NCBI GenBank assembly: GCA_030323885.1
Contig: CM059189.1
Coordinates: 49,387,661 to 49,451,660 of the forward strand
DNA length: 64,000 nt
Reading direction: 5' to 3'
Origin: Branchipolynoe longqiensis
Lineage: Eukaryota; Annelida; Polychaeta; Phyllodocida; Polynoidae
The translations under genes and the position numbers were made by a program. Below, one piece after another: positions 46,505 through 57,955 of the stretch. The notes beneath the pieces are model-generated. The model saw only the letters and a program-made list of their open reading frames with translations, was not told where the DNA came from and did no database searches. How positions within the stretch are numbered: position 1 is the stretch's first letter; the number at the start of each line of letters is the position of its first letter.

Positions 46505-47577
46505 GCGGCCCCCCCCCCCGGCACATAGAGCTGCTCACGCGGGGAGTCAGACTGCCTCCACAGGTGGGGCCCCCCCGGCACATCGAGCTGCTCACGCCGG
46601 GAGTCAGACTGCCTCCACAGTTGGGGGCCCCTGGCACATAGAGCTACTCACGCCGGGAGTTAGACCGGCTCCACAGCTGGGGGCCCACCCGGCACTTCGA
46701 GCTGCTCACGCCGGGAGTCAGACCGCCTCCACAGCTGGGGGCCCACCCAGCACATCGAGCTGCTCACGCCGGGGGTCAGACCGCCTCCACAGCTGGGGGC
46801 CCGCCCGGCACATCGAGCTGCTCACGCCGGGAGTCAGACAGCCTCCACAGCTGGGGGCCCGCCCGGCACATAGAGCTGCTCACGCCGGGAGTCAGACTGC
46901 CTCCACAGCTGGGGGCCCCCGGCACATCGAGCTGCTCACGCCGGGAGTCAGACTGCCTCCACAGTTCGGGCCCCCCGGCACATAGAGCTACTCACGGCGG
47001 GAGTTAGACCGCCTCCACAGCTGGGGGCCCGCCCGGCACATAGAGCTGCTCACGCCGGGAGTCAGACCGCCTCCACTGTTGGGGGCCCGCCCGGCACATA
47101 GAGCTGCTCACGCCGGGAGTCAGACTGCCTCCACAGTTCGGGGCCCCCCGGCACATAGAGCTACTCACGCCGGGAGTCAGACCGCATCCACAGCTAGGGG
47201 CCCGCCCGGCACATAGAGCTGCTCACGCCGGGAGTCAGACCGCATCCACAGCTGGGGGCCCGCCCGCCACATAGAACTGCTCACGCAGGGAGTCAGACCG
47301 CCTCCACAGTTGGGGGCCCGCCCGGCACATAGAGCTGCTCACGCCGGGAGTCAGACCGCATCCACAGCTGGGGGCCCGCCCGGCACATAGAGCAAGCTCA
47401 CGCCGGGAGTCAGACCGCCTCCACAGCTGGGGGCCCGCCCGGCACATAGAGCTGCTCACGCCGGGGGTCAGACCGCCTCCACAGCTGGGGGCCCGCCCGG
47501 CACATAGAGCTGCTCACGCCGGGGGTCAGAACGCCTCCATACCCGGGAATCCGACCGGCACATAGAGCTGCTCCGGG
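46505..47577. repeat. 58-60-bp GC-rich minisatellite, about 18 copies
   Basis: Unit contains cggcacatagagctgctcac, gccgggagtcagaccgcctc and cacagctgggggcccgcc. Confidence 0.95.
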
Positions 47578-47667
47578 GCAAGGTCAACTAAATGTGCACC
47601 GATCGTTTTCAACTGACTTGGTAAACAACCAAATGTAGGTGAATTTGAGATATTGTTGCAGCAAAAT

Positions 47668-47802
47668 GTAGTGCTGCCTGACTTGGAGACCAGGCCGCTA
47701 GCAATATGACCTGATATCCCACTCAGTCACATTATCCGCTGATCTAACCAGTCCTTGCCCTATTATATTAATGCATAGCGCCTGGCTAGGAAGCGACAAG
47801 GG
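47668..47802 (-). mobile_element. SINE-A body fragment
   Basis: gtagtgctgcctgacttgga to ggctaggaagcgacaagg; lacks both the 3' module and the head. A purine-rich array starts exactly at its head side. Confidence 0.8.
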
Positions 47803-48095
47803 GGGAGGGGGAGAGGGGGAGAAGGGGAGAGGAGAAGACGGGGAGAGGGGAGAGGGAAGGGGGAGGGAAGAGGGGAGAGGCAAGAAGGAAGAGGGGATAT
47901 AAGAGGGGAGAGGGGAGAGGGGAAAGGGGAGAGCGGAGAGGCGGGGAGGGGAGAGGGGGGAGATGGGGGAGGGAGAGGCGGAAAGGGGAGAGGAGAGTGG
48001 AGAGAGGAGAGGGAAGAGGATGGGGGAGGAGGGGAAGGAGGGGGAAGGAGTGGGAAGGAGGGGGAAGGGGGCGTGGAAGAGGGAAGAGGGGGGGG
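47803..48095. repeat. GGGGAGA purine-rich array
   Basis: Irregular ggggagagggga-type units lying between two SINE-A copies. Confidence 0.93.
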
Positions 48096-48096
48096 T

Positions 48097-48402
48097 ATTG
48101 TTTGTTGTTTTACGTCCTAGTAACATCAGAACGAGTCCCGACTTGTGATACTGCGCACTCATGGCGACTTTATAGTGCCGCTCAACTGAGAGACCATGCC
48201 GCCGACACCCTGACTCGATATCCCAGTCAGATTATCCTGACACTGAGCTCAGCAGTCCTTGCCGTATCCTATTAATACCGAGCACCAGACGAGGAAGCGC
48301 TGATTATTATTATCAGTTATTGCTTTCAATCGGCAGGGATTCGAATTACCGACCTTCCGCACGGGAAGCCAGCGGTCTACCGCTTCGGCGACGGCGTCCG
48401 GT
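48097..48402 (-). mobile_element. SINE-A, full length, head type 1
   Basis: ttgttttacgtcctagtaac (with a short deletion), body, and cggtctaccgcttcggc. Confidence 0.88.
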
Positions 48403-48532
48403 AAAGGGGGAGGGAGGAGAGAGGCAGGGGAAGGGTGGAGGGGGGAGGGGGTGGGAATGAGGGGAGAGGGAGAGAGGGAGAGAGGGAGAGAGGGAGAGAG
48501 GGAGAGAGGGAGAGAGGGAGAGAGGGGGGAGG
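48403..48532. repeat. GGGAGAGA array
   Basis: Eight-base agagggag units, starting at the head end of the preceding SINE-A. Confidence 0.92.
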
Positions 48533-49299
48533 GACACACAGCGACCCTTGTGAGACGCCGGCGCCATGACGCTCGGCCTGAACAGCAGAGACCCGTGTTC
48601 GGGTACCGTTCCGGGCAGACCAATTCTGGGAAAGTTCCGTCTGACCAGCCGTGACTGAACTGACTGTGTCCTGGCGACTTTGCTTAAAGGTGACCAGCGA
48701 CGTCTAGAGCTGCATGCATAAAGGACCAGCAGGTGGCGCCACCCGAGACGACCCACAGGAAATAGCCACGGCACGCCACTCGGACTGATTATCTCGACAC
48801 TGCAGGCCGCCAGGAACCAGCCAGTTATTTCAGCTTTTTAGGACTGGGCACTCAGGGGGCGGCTGTGGCCTCGTCTTATTTCGTTGTTTTTTTCTCCCCA
48901 CCTGGTTGTCGCTCGGGTTCATAATTCCTAAGCGACCCCGCAAGTATATATTTATAGCCGCGTTCTCAAGACGGTGTTCTTTTGTGGTTGTTGTCAGGAA
49001 TGAGAACTATATTCAAGCTTCCATCCGACACCACGCCACCATTTTGACAGCCGAGGTCAGGCATGGCTCCTCCCCGCCAAGTGAACCTCGCGCCTTTATT
49101 TGCTTTTATTGTTTTTCTGTCAACCAATTAAAGACAATCATGTCTGACATAAAAGTGGACTGTTTGTTGGGGCAAGTCGTGCCCCATGTCCGGAAACGAG
49201 GACGTTTGTCAGGCATGGATCGCTCATTTTGATCCAGGTCTGATTTATTTAAATATTCATCACTTAGATATGAAAAGCAGTAATCTTGTTAAAATGTAT
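48533..49299. other. Unassigned sequence
   Basis: No repeat family recognised. A 108-residue plus ORF (48906-49232) shows no motif I know. Confidence 0.45.
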
Positions 49300-49475
49300 G
49301 TAGTAGTCTGTACTGACCTCTCAGACAAGGAGTCGCATAGACAGGCAGGTGTCGGTAGGGTCGTGACATCAGGGAGCCTAGGTGGTGTAATGGTTAGCAC
49401 ACTGGCCCAGAATGCAAGAGATGTGGGTTCGATTCTCACTTTAGGTGAAAGATTTCTCATTTTGATCACCCCCGC
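49300..49475 (+). mobile_element. SINE-C, copy 2
   Basis: Leader tctgtactgacctctcagac, then gcctaggtggtgtaatggtt and gatgtgggttcgattctcac. Confidence 0.82.
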
Positions 49476-49641
49476 CCACCACAATATGGGCGCCATGATC
49501 AGGATCCTGTACAAGCTATGTGATGTATGTTTGTTGAACCTACCCTGTGTATGTGTATGTGTATGTAAGTGCATTGCCTGTATGTATGTAATTGTAAGCA
49601 TTAAATGACCATTATTTAACACTTATGGTTCCAGGGGACGA

Positions 49642-49825
49642 GTGTAGTAGTCTGCACTGACCTCTCAGGTAAGGAGCCGCATAGACAGGTATGTGTGGAC
49701 AGGGTGGTGACATCAAGGAGCCTAGGTGGTAAAATGGTCAGAATACTCGCCCGGAATGCAAGAGATGTGGGTTCGAATCCCGCTCTAGGCGCAATATTTC
49801 GCATTTTCATCAGCCCTCACGACAT
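49642..49825 (+). mobile_element. SINE-C, copy 3
   Basis: Leader tctgcactgacctctcaggt, then gcctaggtggtaaaatggtc and ggttcgaatcccgctctagg. It stands about 340 bp from copy 2 in the same orientation. Confidence 0.82.
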
Positions 49826-49971
49826 GTATAAATGAACTTATAGCAGACATTATGTATAAACGCCGATACACTCACACATGAACTGCGATACAATGTAGAC
49901 ATTTGCTTTAGTGTTGTCAACTATTTCTTCTCGATAATCCAAGATTAGGAAAATAGGAATCGATTATGCTG

Positions 49972-50176
49972 CAGATTCCCCATGCCATCACCTCTACCAA
50001 ATTGGATTTCCACCGCTGTGTATAAATTACAGCGTCATCAAATGCCAGTTGCTCTCATACCATGTCTATGTGATGTAGGAGGTTCAAAATCCCTTGGGTT
50101 GGTAAAATCTTAGGCCCGGGATTTCTATCGAACAACTGTCTAATGGTGAAAAGAAGACAATTCAGACTCATCTACG
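49972..50176 (+). mobile_element. SINE-B, copy 3, head lost
   Basis: tggatttccaccgctgtgta to tttctatcgaacaactgtct; body only. Confidence 0.83.
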
Positions 50177-50321
50177 ATAGGCAGAATAAATCTTTAAGAA
50201 AGAAAATATGATAAAACTAGTGTATACTTGTGATGGTGTGAAAGATGTGCCGTGAATGTAGCCAATGCTGCTGACACGGCCTCAAACAACCACCAGTCAA
50301 TCAAACCAATCAAACCAATCA

Positions 50322-50660
50322 CCCGACGCCGTGCCCAAATCGGTACAGCGCAGGCTTCCCGTGCGGAAGGTCGGGAGTTCGATTCCCAGTCGAGTTAAAC
50401 CAATGACTTTATTAACTTGATACTTGTCGCTTCCTAGCCTGGCGATCAGGATTAATAGGATAGGACAAGGACTGGTTAACTCAGTGTGGGGATAATGTGA
50501 CTGAGTGGGATATCAGGTCATGGTGCTGGCGGCCATATCTCCCAGTGGAGCAACACTATAACATCGCAATGAGTGTGCACTGTCAGTAGTGGGTACCCGT
50601 CCTGATATGACTTTAGATGTTGTGAGGATGGAAAACTCCAACAAACAATCAAATCAATCG
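50322..50660 (+). mobile_element. SINE-A, full length, head type 1
   Basis: Head gccgtgcccaaatcggtaca and gggagttcgattcccagtcg, full body, 3' module, tail ccaacaaacaatc. Confidence 0.92.
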
Positions 50661-50715
50661 ATAACACAAAAGAAAAGCCGCGATTCCCACAACCTACCCT
50701 GCTTACTCGCACTTG

Positions 50716-51057
50716 AAAGTTGCACAGTCCAATAGTTTCGAGCTTCTGTCGTTTTCTGAGATACAAATATTACATCAATTGCTATAATCTACTTTACTTT
50801 GATGAAACTTTTATCTTAAAGATATTTGAAGTACAACCATACAAAGGTAATTTTGGGAAGCATGCGAAAAACTCTGGCACCATAGTTTTCTCCAGTACCA
50901 GGTTCTATTATATTGCATCAGTATTCCCTTAAATGTGGCGACAAATGTTTAATAAGTCCATCAGTATCTAAGTTAAATATGTAGAATCAATTGTACATAA
51001 TTATTTTGGTTTTGAAAATGTTTATGTTTTCATCGGACTATGCAGCTTTGATATAAA
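50716..51057 (+). mobile_element. AT-rich TIR element (family T), copy 6, both ends
   Basis: Left end gaaagttgcacagtccaata; right end atcggactatgcagctttga. Internal landmarks as in copy 4. Confidence 0.82.
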
Positions 51058-51765
51058 TTAGCCATTAATTTTACTGACTGATCTGCACCTTAGCTGGTCG
51101 CGGGGGGTTAATCGGATCGGGTGTCACGTGACAGTCACCTGCGGGTTCTCAGCGGCTATCATACTCATATCGCCAGTGACGAACACGTGACAGACAATAA
51201 GTGTGGTTGACGCGCCTACCGTCAGTTTGATTAAACTGTGTCGATTGTATGGCACTGCGCCAACACTTTTACACTGCAAACAGCATGCAGGACCTTTTCA
51301 CTCAAGTAAAAGTAGAAAACATTTGAGCCTTATTGAGGACAGCTCGTCTGTACCACCTCATATAGTTTATTAAACCAATTTGATCAATTAATAATACTTT
51401 CATCTATAATTTTACTTACCTTGATTGACCACAAATTATATGATTGTGAGTTTCTAAAATTTACGAGCGTCCATTGACACATAATTGATCCAATACTTTT
51501 ACATTGTAAAAGTGATGGTTCAATCAAAACACAAACAATTATGTAAAAGTGATGGTTCAATAAAAAAAAACTATTCTCGCCATGAATATGACCTATGCTG
51601 CCGACACGGCGTAAAGAAAGCACCAATCAATTAATCAATCAATCAATCAGTCAACCCCCACCTGGGCCACTCACTAACAGCTCCCAGTAGCCCCAAATGA
51701 CGTCACGAAATACCCTTTATTCAATTTGTGAATCCAAGTGAAAATATGTCATTTGACATTATATG
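51058..51765. other. Unassigned sequence with (AATC)n patch
   Basis: No gene recognised. A caatcaatcaatcaatcagt run lies at about 51633, and a repeated acttttacattgtaaaagtg motif near 51493 recurs partly at 51540. Confidence 0.45.
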
Positions 51766-51769
51766 AAAA

Positions 51770-51845
51770 TCTCGACTGGGAGTCGAACTCCTGATCTTCC
51801 GCACGGGAGGCCCGCGCTCTACCGATTAGACCAGCAGGCCCGGTG
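51770..51845 (-). mobile_element. Solitary tRNA-like head of SINE-A type
   Basis: On the minus strand it reads gctggtctaatcggtagagc (A-box region) and caggagttcgactcccagtc (B-box). The rest of SINE-A is absent. It could be a tRNA pseudogene from the same source. Confidence 0.65.
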
Positions 51846-52227
51846 GTGCTTCCAGAAGAAGGCAGCAGGCACCAGGATGGCGCGCGCCCCCTAGCGGCCA
51901 TCGATTTGTCACCCGCTATTACTGTCATAACAAGGCGCCTCCAAACGCAGCCATTCCCAATAGGCATTTATTGTTGCATTTGACGCCAGAAAATTGCCAA
52001 TAGTTGTTAGAAGGAAAACTTCTCTAGGCGGGTCTAATGGTCTAATAAATGGGGCTCCAGCTGCCACATTAATGGGAAAGTTATCAGGCGTTCTCATGGG
52101 ATATTTATGCACTGCGAGGATCGAGAAATGTAACTACTTTGGAAATAAAAAAACAATGCTTTTGATTAAATGATCAAGAAGCAAGCAAAGATGCTTTGTG
52201 ATAGACATTATAATGTATCATGAACGC
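51846..52227. other. Unassigned sequence
   Basis: No repeat recognised. A 67-residue minus ORF (51909-52112) has no motif I know. Confidence 0.4.
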
Positions 52228-52230
52228 TTA

Positions 52231-52542
52231 TAGTTCAGTCACACTACTGCTTGCGACCAATTGTGACCACCTGCGCCCACTTTGTGACCATAAAGGTGGT
52301 CACAAAGAGGTCGCAAGTGGTGGCAAAATGGTCCTCACCGGTCGCCAAACTTCCTGCGACTATTTTTCTCGCAAAGAGGTTTCAGCTACTGCACTAAAAA
52401 CCTCCTTGAGGCCAAAATGGTCACCAGGAAGTTGGCGACCATTGTTTTGGTCGCAAGGAGGTCGCTGGTGACTGGCGTTCTTTGGTTCAAAGTGGTCGCA
52501 AAGTGGTCGCCAGCAGTCACCAGCCATAGTGTGACTGGGGCT
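52231..52542. mobile_element. TTA-flanked MITE (family H), complete
   Basis: 312 bp. Termini TAGTTCAGTCACACTA and AGCCCCAGTCACACTA (complement), flanked by TTA at 52228-52230 and 52543-52545. The interior is dense in ggtcgcaa/gcgacca. Confidence 0.85.
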
Positions 52543-52717
52543 TTAGTGATGATGTGCTCGAGTGTTATTGTGTAGGTTAATAAATGGGCACACCACTAAG
52601 TGTAGAAGTGGCTGCGACTCCACACTGAGCTACTTCTCTTTTACAGACACACTTTGTGTGGATTTGATCATTCCAGCCTCGGTACATGTGATCATAAACT
52701 GCACGCCGACTCTGATC

Positions 52718-53312
52718 AAAGACAATGTATGACGCGCCACTCAGCGCTTTCCCGTGAAATACAGCAAAGAAGGTAATTGGACAGGTCCCCTAGCCCACCC
52801 TGACTGCTGTCCCATTGAAACAAGGGGACAGGTTCCTTAGCCCAGCCTGACTGCTGTACCATCAAAGACAATGTACGACACGCCACTCAGCGATTTCCCG
52901 TGAAATACAGCAAACAAGGTAATTGGACAGGTTCCTTAGCCCACCCTGACTGCTGTACCATTGAAACAAGGGGACATGTTCCCTAGCCCAGCCTGACTGC
53001 TGTACCATCAAAGACAATGTACGATGCGCCACTCAGTGCTTTCCCGTGAAATACAGCAAACAAGGTAATTGGACAGGTTCCCTTGCCCACCCTGACTGCT
53101 GTACCATTGAAACAAGGGGACAGGTTCCCTAGCCCAGCCTGACTGCTGTACCATCAAAGACAATGTATGACACGCCACTCAGTGCTTTCCCGTGAAATAC
53201 AGCAAACAAGGTAATTGGACAGGTTCCCTAGCCCACCCTGACTGCTGTACCATTGAAACAGGGGGACAGGTTCCCTAGCCCAGCCTGACTGCTGTACCAT
53301 CAAAGACAATGT
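52718..53312. repeat. About 145-bp minisatellite, four copies
   Basis: Unit contains atcaaagacaatgtacgac, ttcccgtgaaatacagcaaa and two similar sub-blocks (ggacaggttccctagccca), so it is itself an old dimer in part. Confidence 0.93.
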
Positions 53313-53551
53313 ACGAGAATTATAGTATATTATCCGCTAATATTTATAATGAAAACAATATTATTATGTATGGTTTATTAAAAAGAAATGCCAACTGAAT
53401 CGGTGAAGAAACGCAACTAGTATGCGAGACGAGCAGGACATATATATATATACACTATGTAAATATAACATTTTAATTGTGATTCAATGTGCACCTTATT
53501 TCCCGTGGGATGGCGCTGCTGCATGATTATTTAAAACATTCCCATCTCAGT

Positions 53552-53893
53552 GGCGCTGAGTGGCGCTGAATGGCTCTGAGTGGCACTGGGAGGCGCTGGG
53601 TGGCACTGGGTGGCGCTGAGCGGCGCTGTGTGTGCAGAGTGGCTCTGAGTGGCGCTGGGTTGCACTGGGTGGCGCTGAGTGGCGCTGTGTGGCTCTGAGT
53701 GGCTCTGAGTGGCGCTGGGTGGGGCTGAGTGGCGCTGGGTGGCCCTGAGTGGCACTGGGTGGCGCTGAGTGGGGCTGAGTGGCTCTGAGTGGCGCTGGCT
53801 GGCACTGAGTGGTGCTGGGTGGCGTTGAGTGGCGCTGAGTGGCTCTGAGTGGCTCTGAGTGGCGCTGAGTGGCTCTGAGTGGCGCTGAGTGGC
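53552..53893. repeat. 10-bp minisatellite (gagtggcgct), about 34 copies
   Basis: Decamer gagtggcgct/gagtggctct; open in all minus frames because the unit lacks stops. The minus ORFs are artefacts. Confidence 0.95.
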
Positions 53894-54094
53894 GCGTCTT
53901 GTTGTACATTGTCCTTTATCCGTACACGCTGGACACCGTGCTGGATATTCAACCAGATCATGGTGCTCAACCACGATCACTCCCAGCGTTTAACCACCCT
54001 ACCCGCATGTAACGCCAGCCCTTACTCCTCCCTGTGACGTAGACGTACATCCCACCACACACTGTATTATAGGCATCCTCACCCAAACTTAATA

Positions 54095-54467
54095 TCAGGG
54101 ATGACAGTGGTCTCCAGCAAAAAACGCTGAAATCAAGCCGAGATTATTACCACATCAGCGAATTCCGTGAAAACGCAGATTTTCCTCCATAGGGTTAGCA
54201 CTGTCAGGGAATGGCAGGAAAATGCCAGAAGTCAGGTTTCAACTATCCCTGTTGTGACTGTATTATCGCCCATACGCAACTATTTCTTTTCTGGATTTCA
54301 TGTTCTAGCAGTATCTCAGGTCATATATAAATGCGTTTCGAACCAACCAATTGTTATCATATCGTGATATACATCCCTATTCCTTGCCATCTGAAACAAA
54401 TGTTAATTAGCAAATAAAACTTTAATCGCGGAAATCGGCGAAATCGTTGAAATCGGTTATCCCAGCA
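54095..54467. mobile_element. TA-flanked TIR element (family C), complete copy 2
   Basis: Left tcagggatgacagtggtctc, right complement gctgggataaccgatttc, TA on both sides. The interior has ttcatgttctagcagtatct then caggtcatat, clearly related to the SINE-A 3' module. It lies about 80 bp from a DGK exon, on the far side of its donor. Confidence 0.78.
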
Positions 54468-54547
54468 TAATACAGCGGCTGGGGAGTCACTTTATTACGA
54501 GAGTCAGAATATCATCTTACACCAGAAGTCAGAGCTGAGTGCCTCAC

Positions 54548-54616
54548 CTTGCTGCATTGCTTGCACTTGCCTTCCTGCCGACGCCGATGTACCCAGTGGT
54601 GCCTCATCGCCGTTTG
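54548..54616 (-). CDS. DGKZ: Diacylglycerol kinase (type IV), internal exon: start of extended C1b
   Basis: Exon of 69 bp (23 codons), phase 0, with acceptor tttccctacag and donor GTGAGG. It encodes [18 protein letters not shown] followed by KQCSK. [12 protein letters not shown]-x2-C is the diagnostic opening of the second, extended C1 domain of DGK zeta/iota; the family usually reads [22 protein letters not shown]. It joins in frame to the exon ending at 61074 across a 6,457-bp intron. The rest of C1b (the GFQQKF..CSWCK part in relatives) and the GGDGT catalytic motif should lie at lower coordinates. I looked for them by eye and did not find them. Confidence 0.9.
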
Positions 54617-54655
54617 CTGTAGGGAAACAAGAGAAAAGGGCACAGGCTGTTAGTA

Positions 54656-54705
54656 AGTTGGAGTTATATGTTCTGGCAACAGTTAAGGTCATATCAGGAC
54701 GGCAG
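54656..54705 (-). mobile_element. SINE-A 3' tip only
   Basis: ttggagttatatgttctggc, then ttaaggtcatatcaggacgg, with no body. It sits about 40 bp upstream of a DGK exon's acceptor. Confidence 0.7.
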
Positions 54706-55109
54706 CGTCCATACACATGTGACGATATGGAATTCAAGTTTATTTCAAGGCTTTTAAAGGCTTTTCAAGGCTGTTTTTGATTTCAGGGGAGGGATTTTAG
54801 GGGAGGGAATAATGGTGAATGGCGATTTCAGACTAATTTAGATCAGTGGGGACAGTTTAATGGAATCCAAGGCTTTTCAACACTAATTACCAAAAATAGG
54901 TTCAATTCAAGGCAGCCGATCTCAACTTCCTGCTGTTTCCACCCTGACCTTTGACCTCTGGCTGAGATTTTTCTCTGAAGTAAATTAGGTCCTAAGTGGC
55001 GGTCCTGCCCGATAGGGGCGCCTCCAGTGGCGCAGCTTACAGGGAAGGGCGTGGGGGCGGAATGGGGCAAACCCCCACTGAGGCTCAGAGGACACTACGG
55101 ACATGCGCA

Positions 55110-55429
55110 CAGGTTTTACGTCCTAACAACATCGAATGTCATATCAGGACAGGTACCGACCTGTCACAGTGCGCACTCATGGCGACTTTATTGTGCTGCC
55201 CCACTGGAAGAACCGGCCACCAGCACCATCACCCAATATCCCACTTAGTCACATTATCCTAACACTGAGCCAACCAGTGCTTGTCCTAACCTAATAATGC
55301 CGAGCGCCTGGCTAGGAAGTGACAAGTATCAATTTTTAAGTCATTGGTTTGACTCGACCAGGATTCAAATCCCACCTTCTACCAACACGGGGGGACGGAC
55401 GATCAAATCATTTGGTCATCCCGTCTGGT
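55110..55429 (-). mobile_element. SINE-A, full length, head type 2
   Basis: ggttttacgtcctaacaaca, body, and atttggtcatcccgtctgg. In the DGK intron. Confidence 0.9.
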
Positions 55430-55852
55430 GGCAAATCAGTTACATATCATATTGATGTGAATCAAAACAGCTACTGAGAGAGAGAAAGTAAGAAGGGATA
55501 AAAAGGATGAATAAATTAATAACCTACCGTATGCTTAAAGACTCATTTCTATGGTGACAGACAACAAACCAAGAACTTAGCCTGGTGACACCCCCTGCGT
55601 GACCAGACTCCCCGCCTATGCCACCATTTCTAAATCCCCAACACTCTACCATGCTGCTACCATCCGGCCCCCAACCCAGCGTCCCCCGCCCCACGCGCCA
55701 CCTGGCGGGCGATCGAGTGGCGCCCGGATACGCGTCTGGCGGCCGCCACCTGACACCGTGTGGTTGCACCTGTTAGTGGTTTAAGAAGCGGCACCCTCCC
55801 TGACTGACCACTCCATTATGTGTAGCCAGCAGGCCACACTGAGGAACAGTAC
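55430..55852. other. Unassigned intronic sequence
   Basis: GC-rich around 55610-55760; no exon recognised. Confidence 0.45.
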
Positions 55853-56180
55853 CGGACGCGGGGGCCGAATCGGTAGAGCGCAGGCCACCCGTGCTGAAGG
55901 TCGGGAATTCAATTCCCTATCGAGTATAAGCAATGACTTACAAAATGAATACTTGTCACTTCCTAGACTGGCACTCGGCATAACGATGATAGGGAAAGGA
56001 CTGGTTGGCGCAGTGTCAGGATAATGTGACTAAGTGGGATATCTGGTCATGGTGCCGGTGGCCTGATTTCCCAGTGGAGCAGCACTATAAAGTCGCCAGT
56101 AGTGCGCACTGTCACAAGTCTGTACCCGACCTGATTTGCCCTTAAATGTTGCCAGGGCGTAGAACTCCAACATCCATCCA
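55853..56180 (+). mobile_element. SINE-A, full length, head type 1
   Basis: Head ggggccgaatcggtagagcg, body, 3' module, tail of ccatccatccatcc that leads directly into a tandem array. Confidence 0.92.
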
Positions 56181-56185
56181 TCCAT

Positions 56186-57352
56186 CCATCCAGAGCAGCT
56201 CCAAACACCACACCACCACATGAGCAGCTCCCAACACCACCACACCACAGGAGCAGCTGCCAACACCACACCACCACAGGAGCAGCTCCCAATACCGCCA
56301 CACCACAGGAGCAGCTCCCAACACCACACCACCACAGGAACAGCTCCCAACACCACACCACCACAGGAGCAGCTCCCAATACCACCACACCACCAGAGGA
56401 GCAGCTCCCAACACCACCACACCACAGGAGCAGCTCCCAACACCACACCTCCACAGGAGAAGCACCCAACACCACACCACCACACCACCACAGGAGAAGC
56501 ACCCAACACCACACCACCACAGGAGCAGCTCCCAACACCATACCACCACATGAGCAGCTCCCACGCCCACACCACCACAACACCACACCCCCACATGGTC
56601 AGCTCCTAACACCACACCACCACAGGAGCACCTCCCAACACCACACCACCACATGAGCAGCTCCCAACACCACCAGCACCACCACAACAGCTGCTAACAC
56701 CACACCACCACAGGAGCAGCTCCCAACACCATACCACCAGAGGAGCAGCTCCCAACACCACAGGAGCAGCTCCCAATACCACCACACCACCAGAGGCGCA
56801 GCTCCCAACACCACACCACCACAGGAGAAGCACCCAACACCACACCACCACAGGAGAAGCACCCAACACCACACCACCACAGGAGCAGCTCCCAACACCA
56901 TACCACCACATGAGCAGCTCCCAACCCCACACCACCACAACACCACACCCCCACATGGTCAGCTCCTAACACCACACCACCACAGGAGCAGCTCCCAACA
57001 CCACACCACCACATAAGCAGCTCCCAACACCACACCACCACAGGAGCAGCTCCCAACACCACAAGAGCAGCTCCCAACACCACCACACCACAGGAGCAGC
57101 TCCCAACACCACACCACCTCAGGAGCAGCTCCCAACACCACACCACAACAGGAGCAGCTCCCAACACCACACCACCACATGGGCAGCTCCCAACACCACA
57201 CCACCACAGGAGCAGCTCCCAACACCACACCACCACAGGAGCACCTCCCAACACCACCACACCACAGGAGCACCTCCCAACACCACACCACCACAGGAGC
57301 AGCTCCCAACACCACCACCACAACAGCTGCTAACACCACACCACCACTGGAC
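56186..57352. repeat. 27-29-bp minisatellite with higher-order duplication
   Basis: Unit ccacaggagcagctcccaac then accacac. A marker variant (ccccacatggtcagctccta) occurs at about 56589 and again at about 56949, so a block of about 360 bp is duplicated. Cys/Trp/Gly-rich minus ORFs are artefacts. Confidence 0.95.
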
Positions 57353-57650
57353 CAGCTCAATACTGTGCGTGTAACAATAATGTTGATTATAACAATACTT
57401 TGGGTGTAACAACAGGCCCCACATAACTGTGTGCCCTAGTAAAAGGATCCGCCTGCCTCTAATTGTCCCCCAACACCCTCATGTACATGTAATATGGGCG
57501 ATGTTCGCGTGAAATGGGAAATTCTCACAACAAATGGGTACAGCTCATAATCACCAACCACCAAGGTGCTATGATATTAAAGTCGGCCTTGCACCTGCAC
57601 TTCCTAAATATCTACGAGACTTCAAATTAATTTGCTAAAAGCGTATAGGT
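57353..57650. other. Unassigned intronic sequence
   Basis: AT-rich, nothing recognised. Confidence 0.45.
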
Positions 57651-57955
57651 GGTTTGTTGGAGTTTTACATCCCGGCAACATTCAAGGTAATATCAGGACG
57701 GGTACCAGCTTGTGACAGTGCGCACTCATGGTGACTTTATAGTGCTCCCCCACTTGGAGACCAGGTTGCCATTGTCATGATCTGATTCCCCACTCAGTCA
57801 CATTATCCTGCTACTGAGCTTAACCAGTCCTTGACCTATCCTAGTAATGCCAAACACCAGGCTAGGTAGTGACAAGAATCAATTTTGTAAGTCATTGGTT
57901 TGACGCGACCTGGTGGGAATCCTGCGCTCTGCCGATTCAACCACCGCATCCGGTG
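57651..57955 (-). mobile_element. SINE-A, full length with deleted head segment
   Basis: ttggagttttacatcccggc, body, and a head shortened to gacgcgacctggtgggaatc then cgattcaaccaccgc. Confidence 0.88.

Noticed and set aside
53527..53980. Three overlapping 120-149-residue minus ORFs rich in Ser/Ala/His
   Set aside because: A 10-bp repeat lacking stops on the minus strand.
54843..55070. Possible extra DGK exon (acceptor-like tttacttcag followed by an open frame)
   Set aside because: The encoded residues do not match the family, and the linker exon is found at 61074-61130.
56030..57424. Cys/Trp/Gly-rich minus ORFs resembling a cysteine-rich secreted protein
   Set aside because: All frames of the 27-29-bp array are open; composition reflects the unit only.
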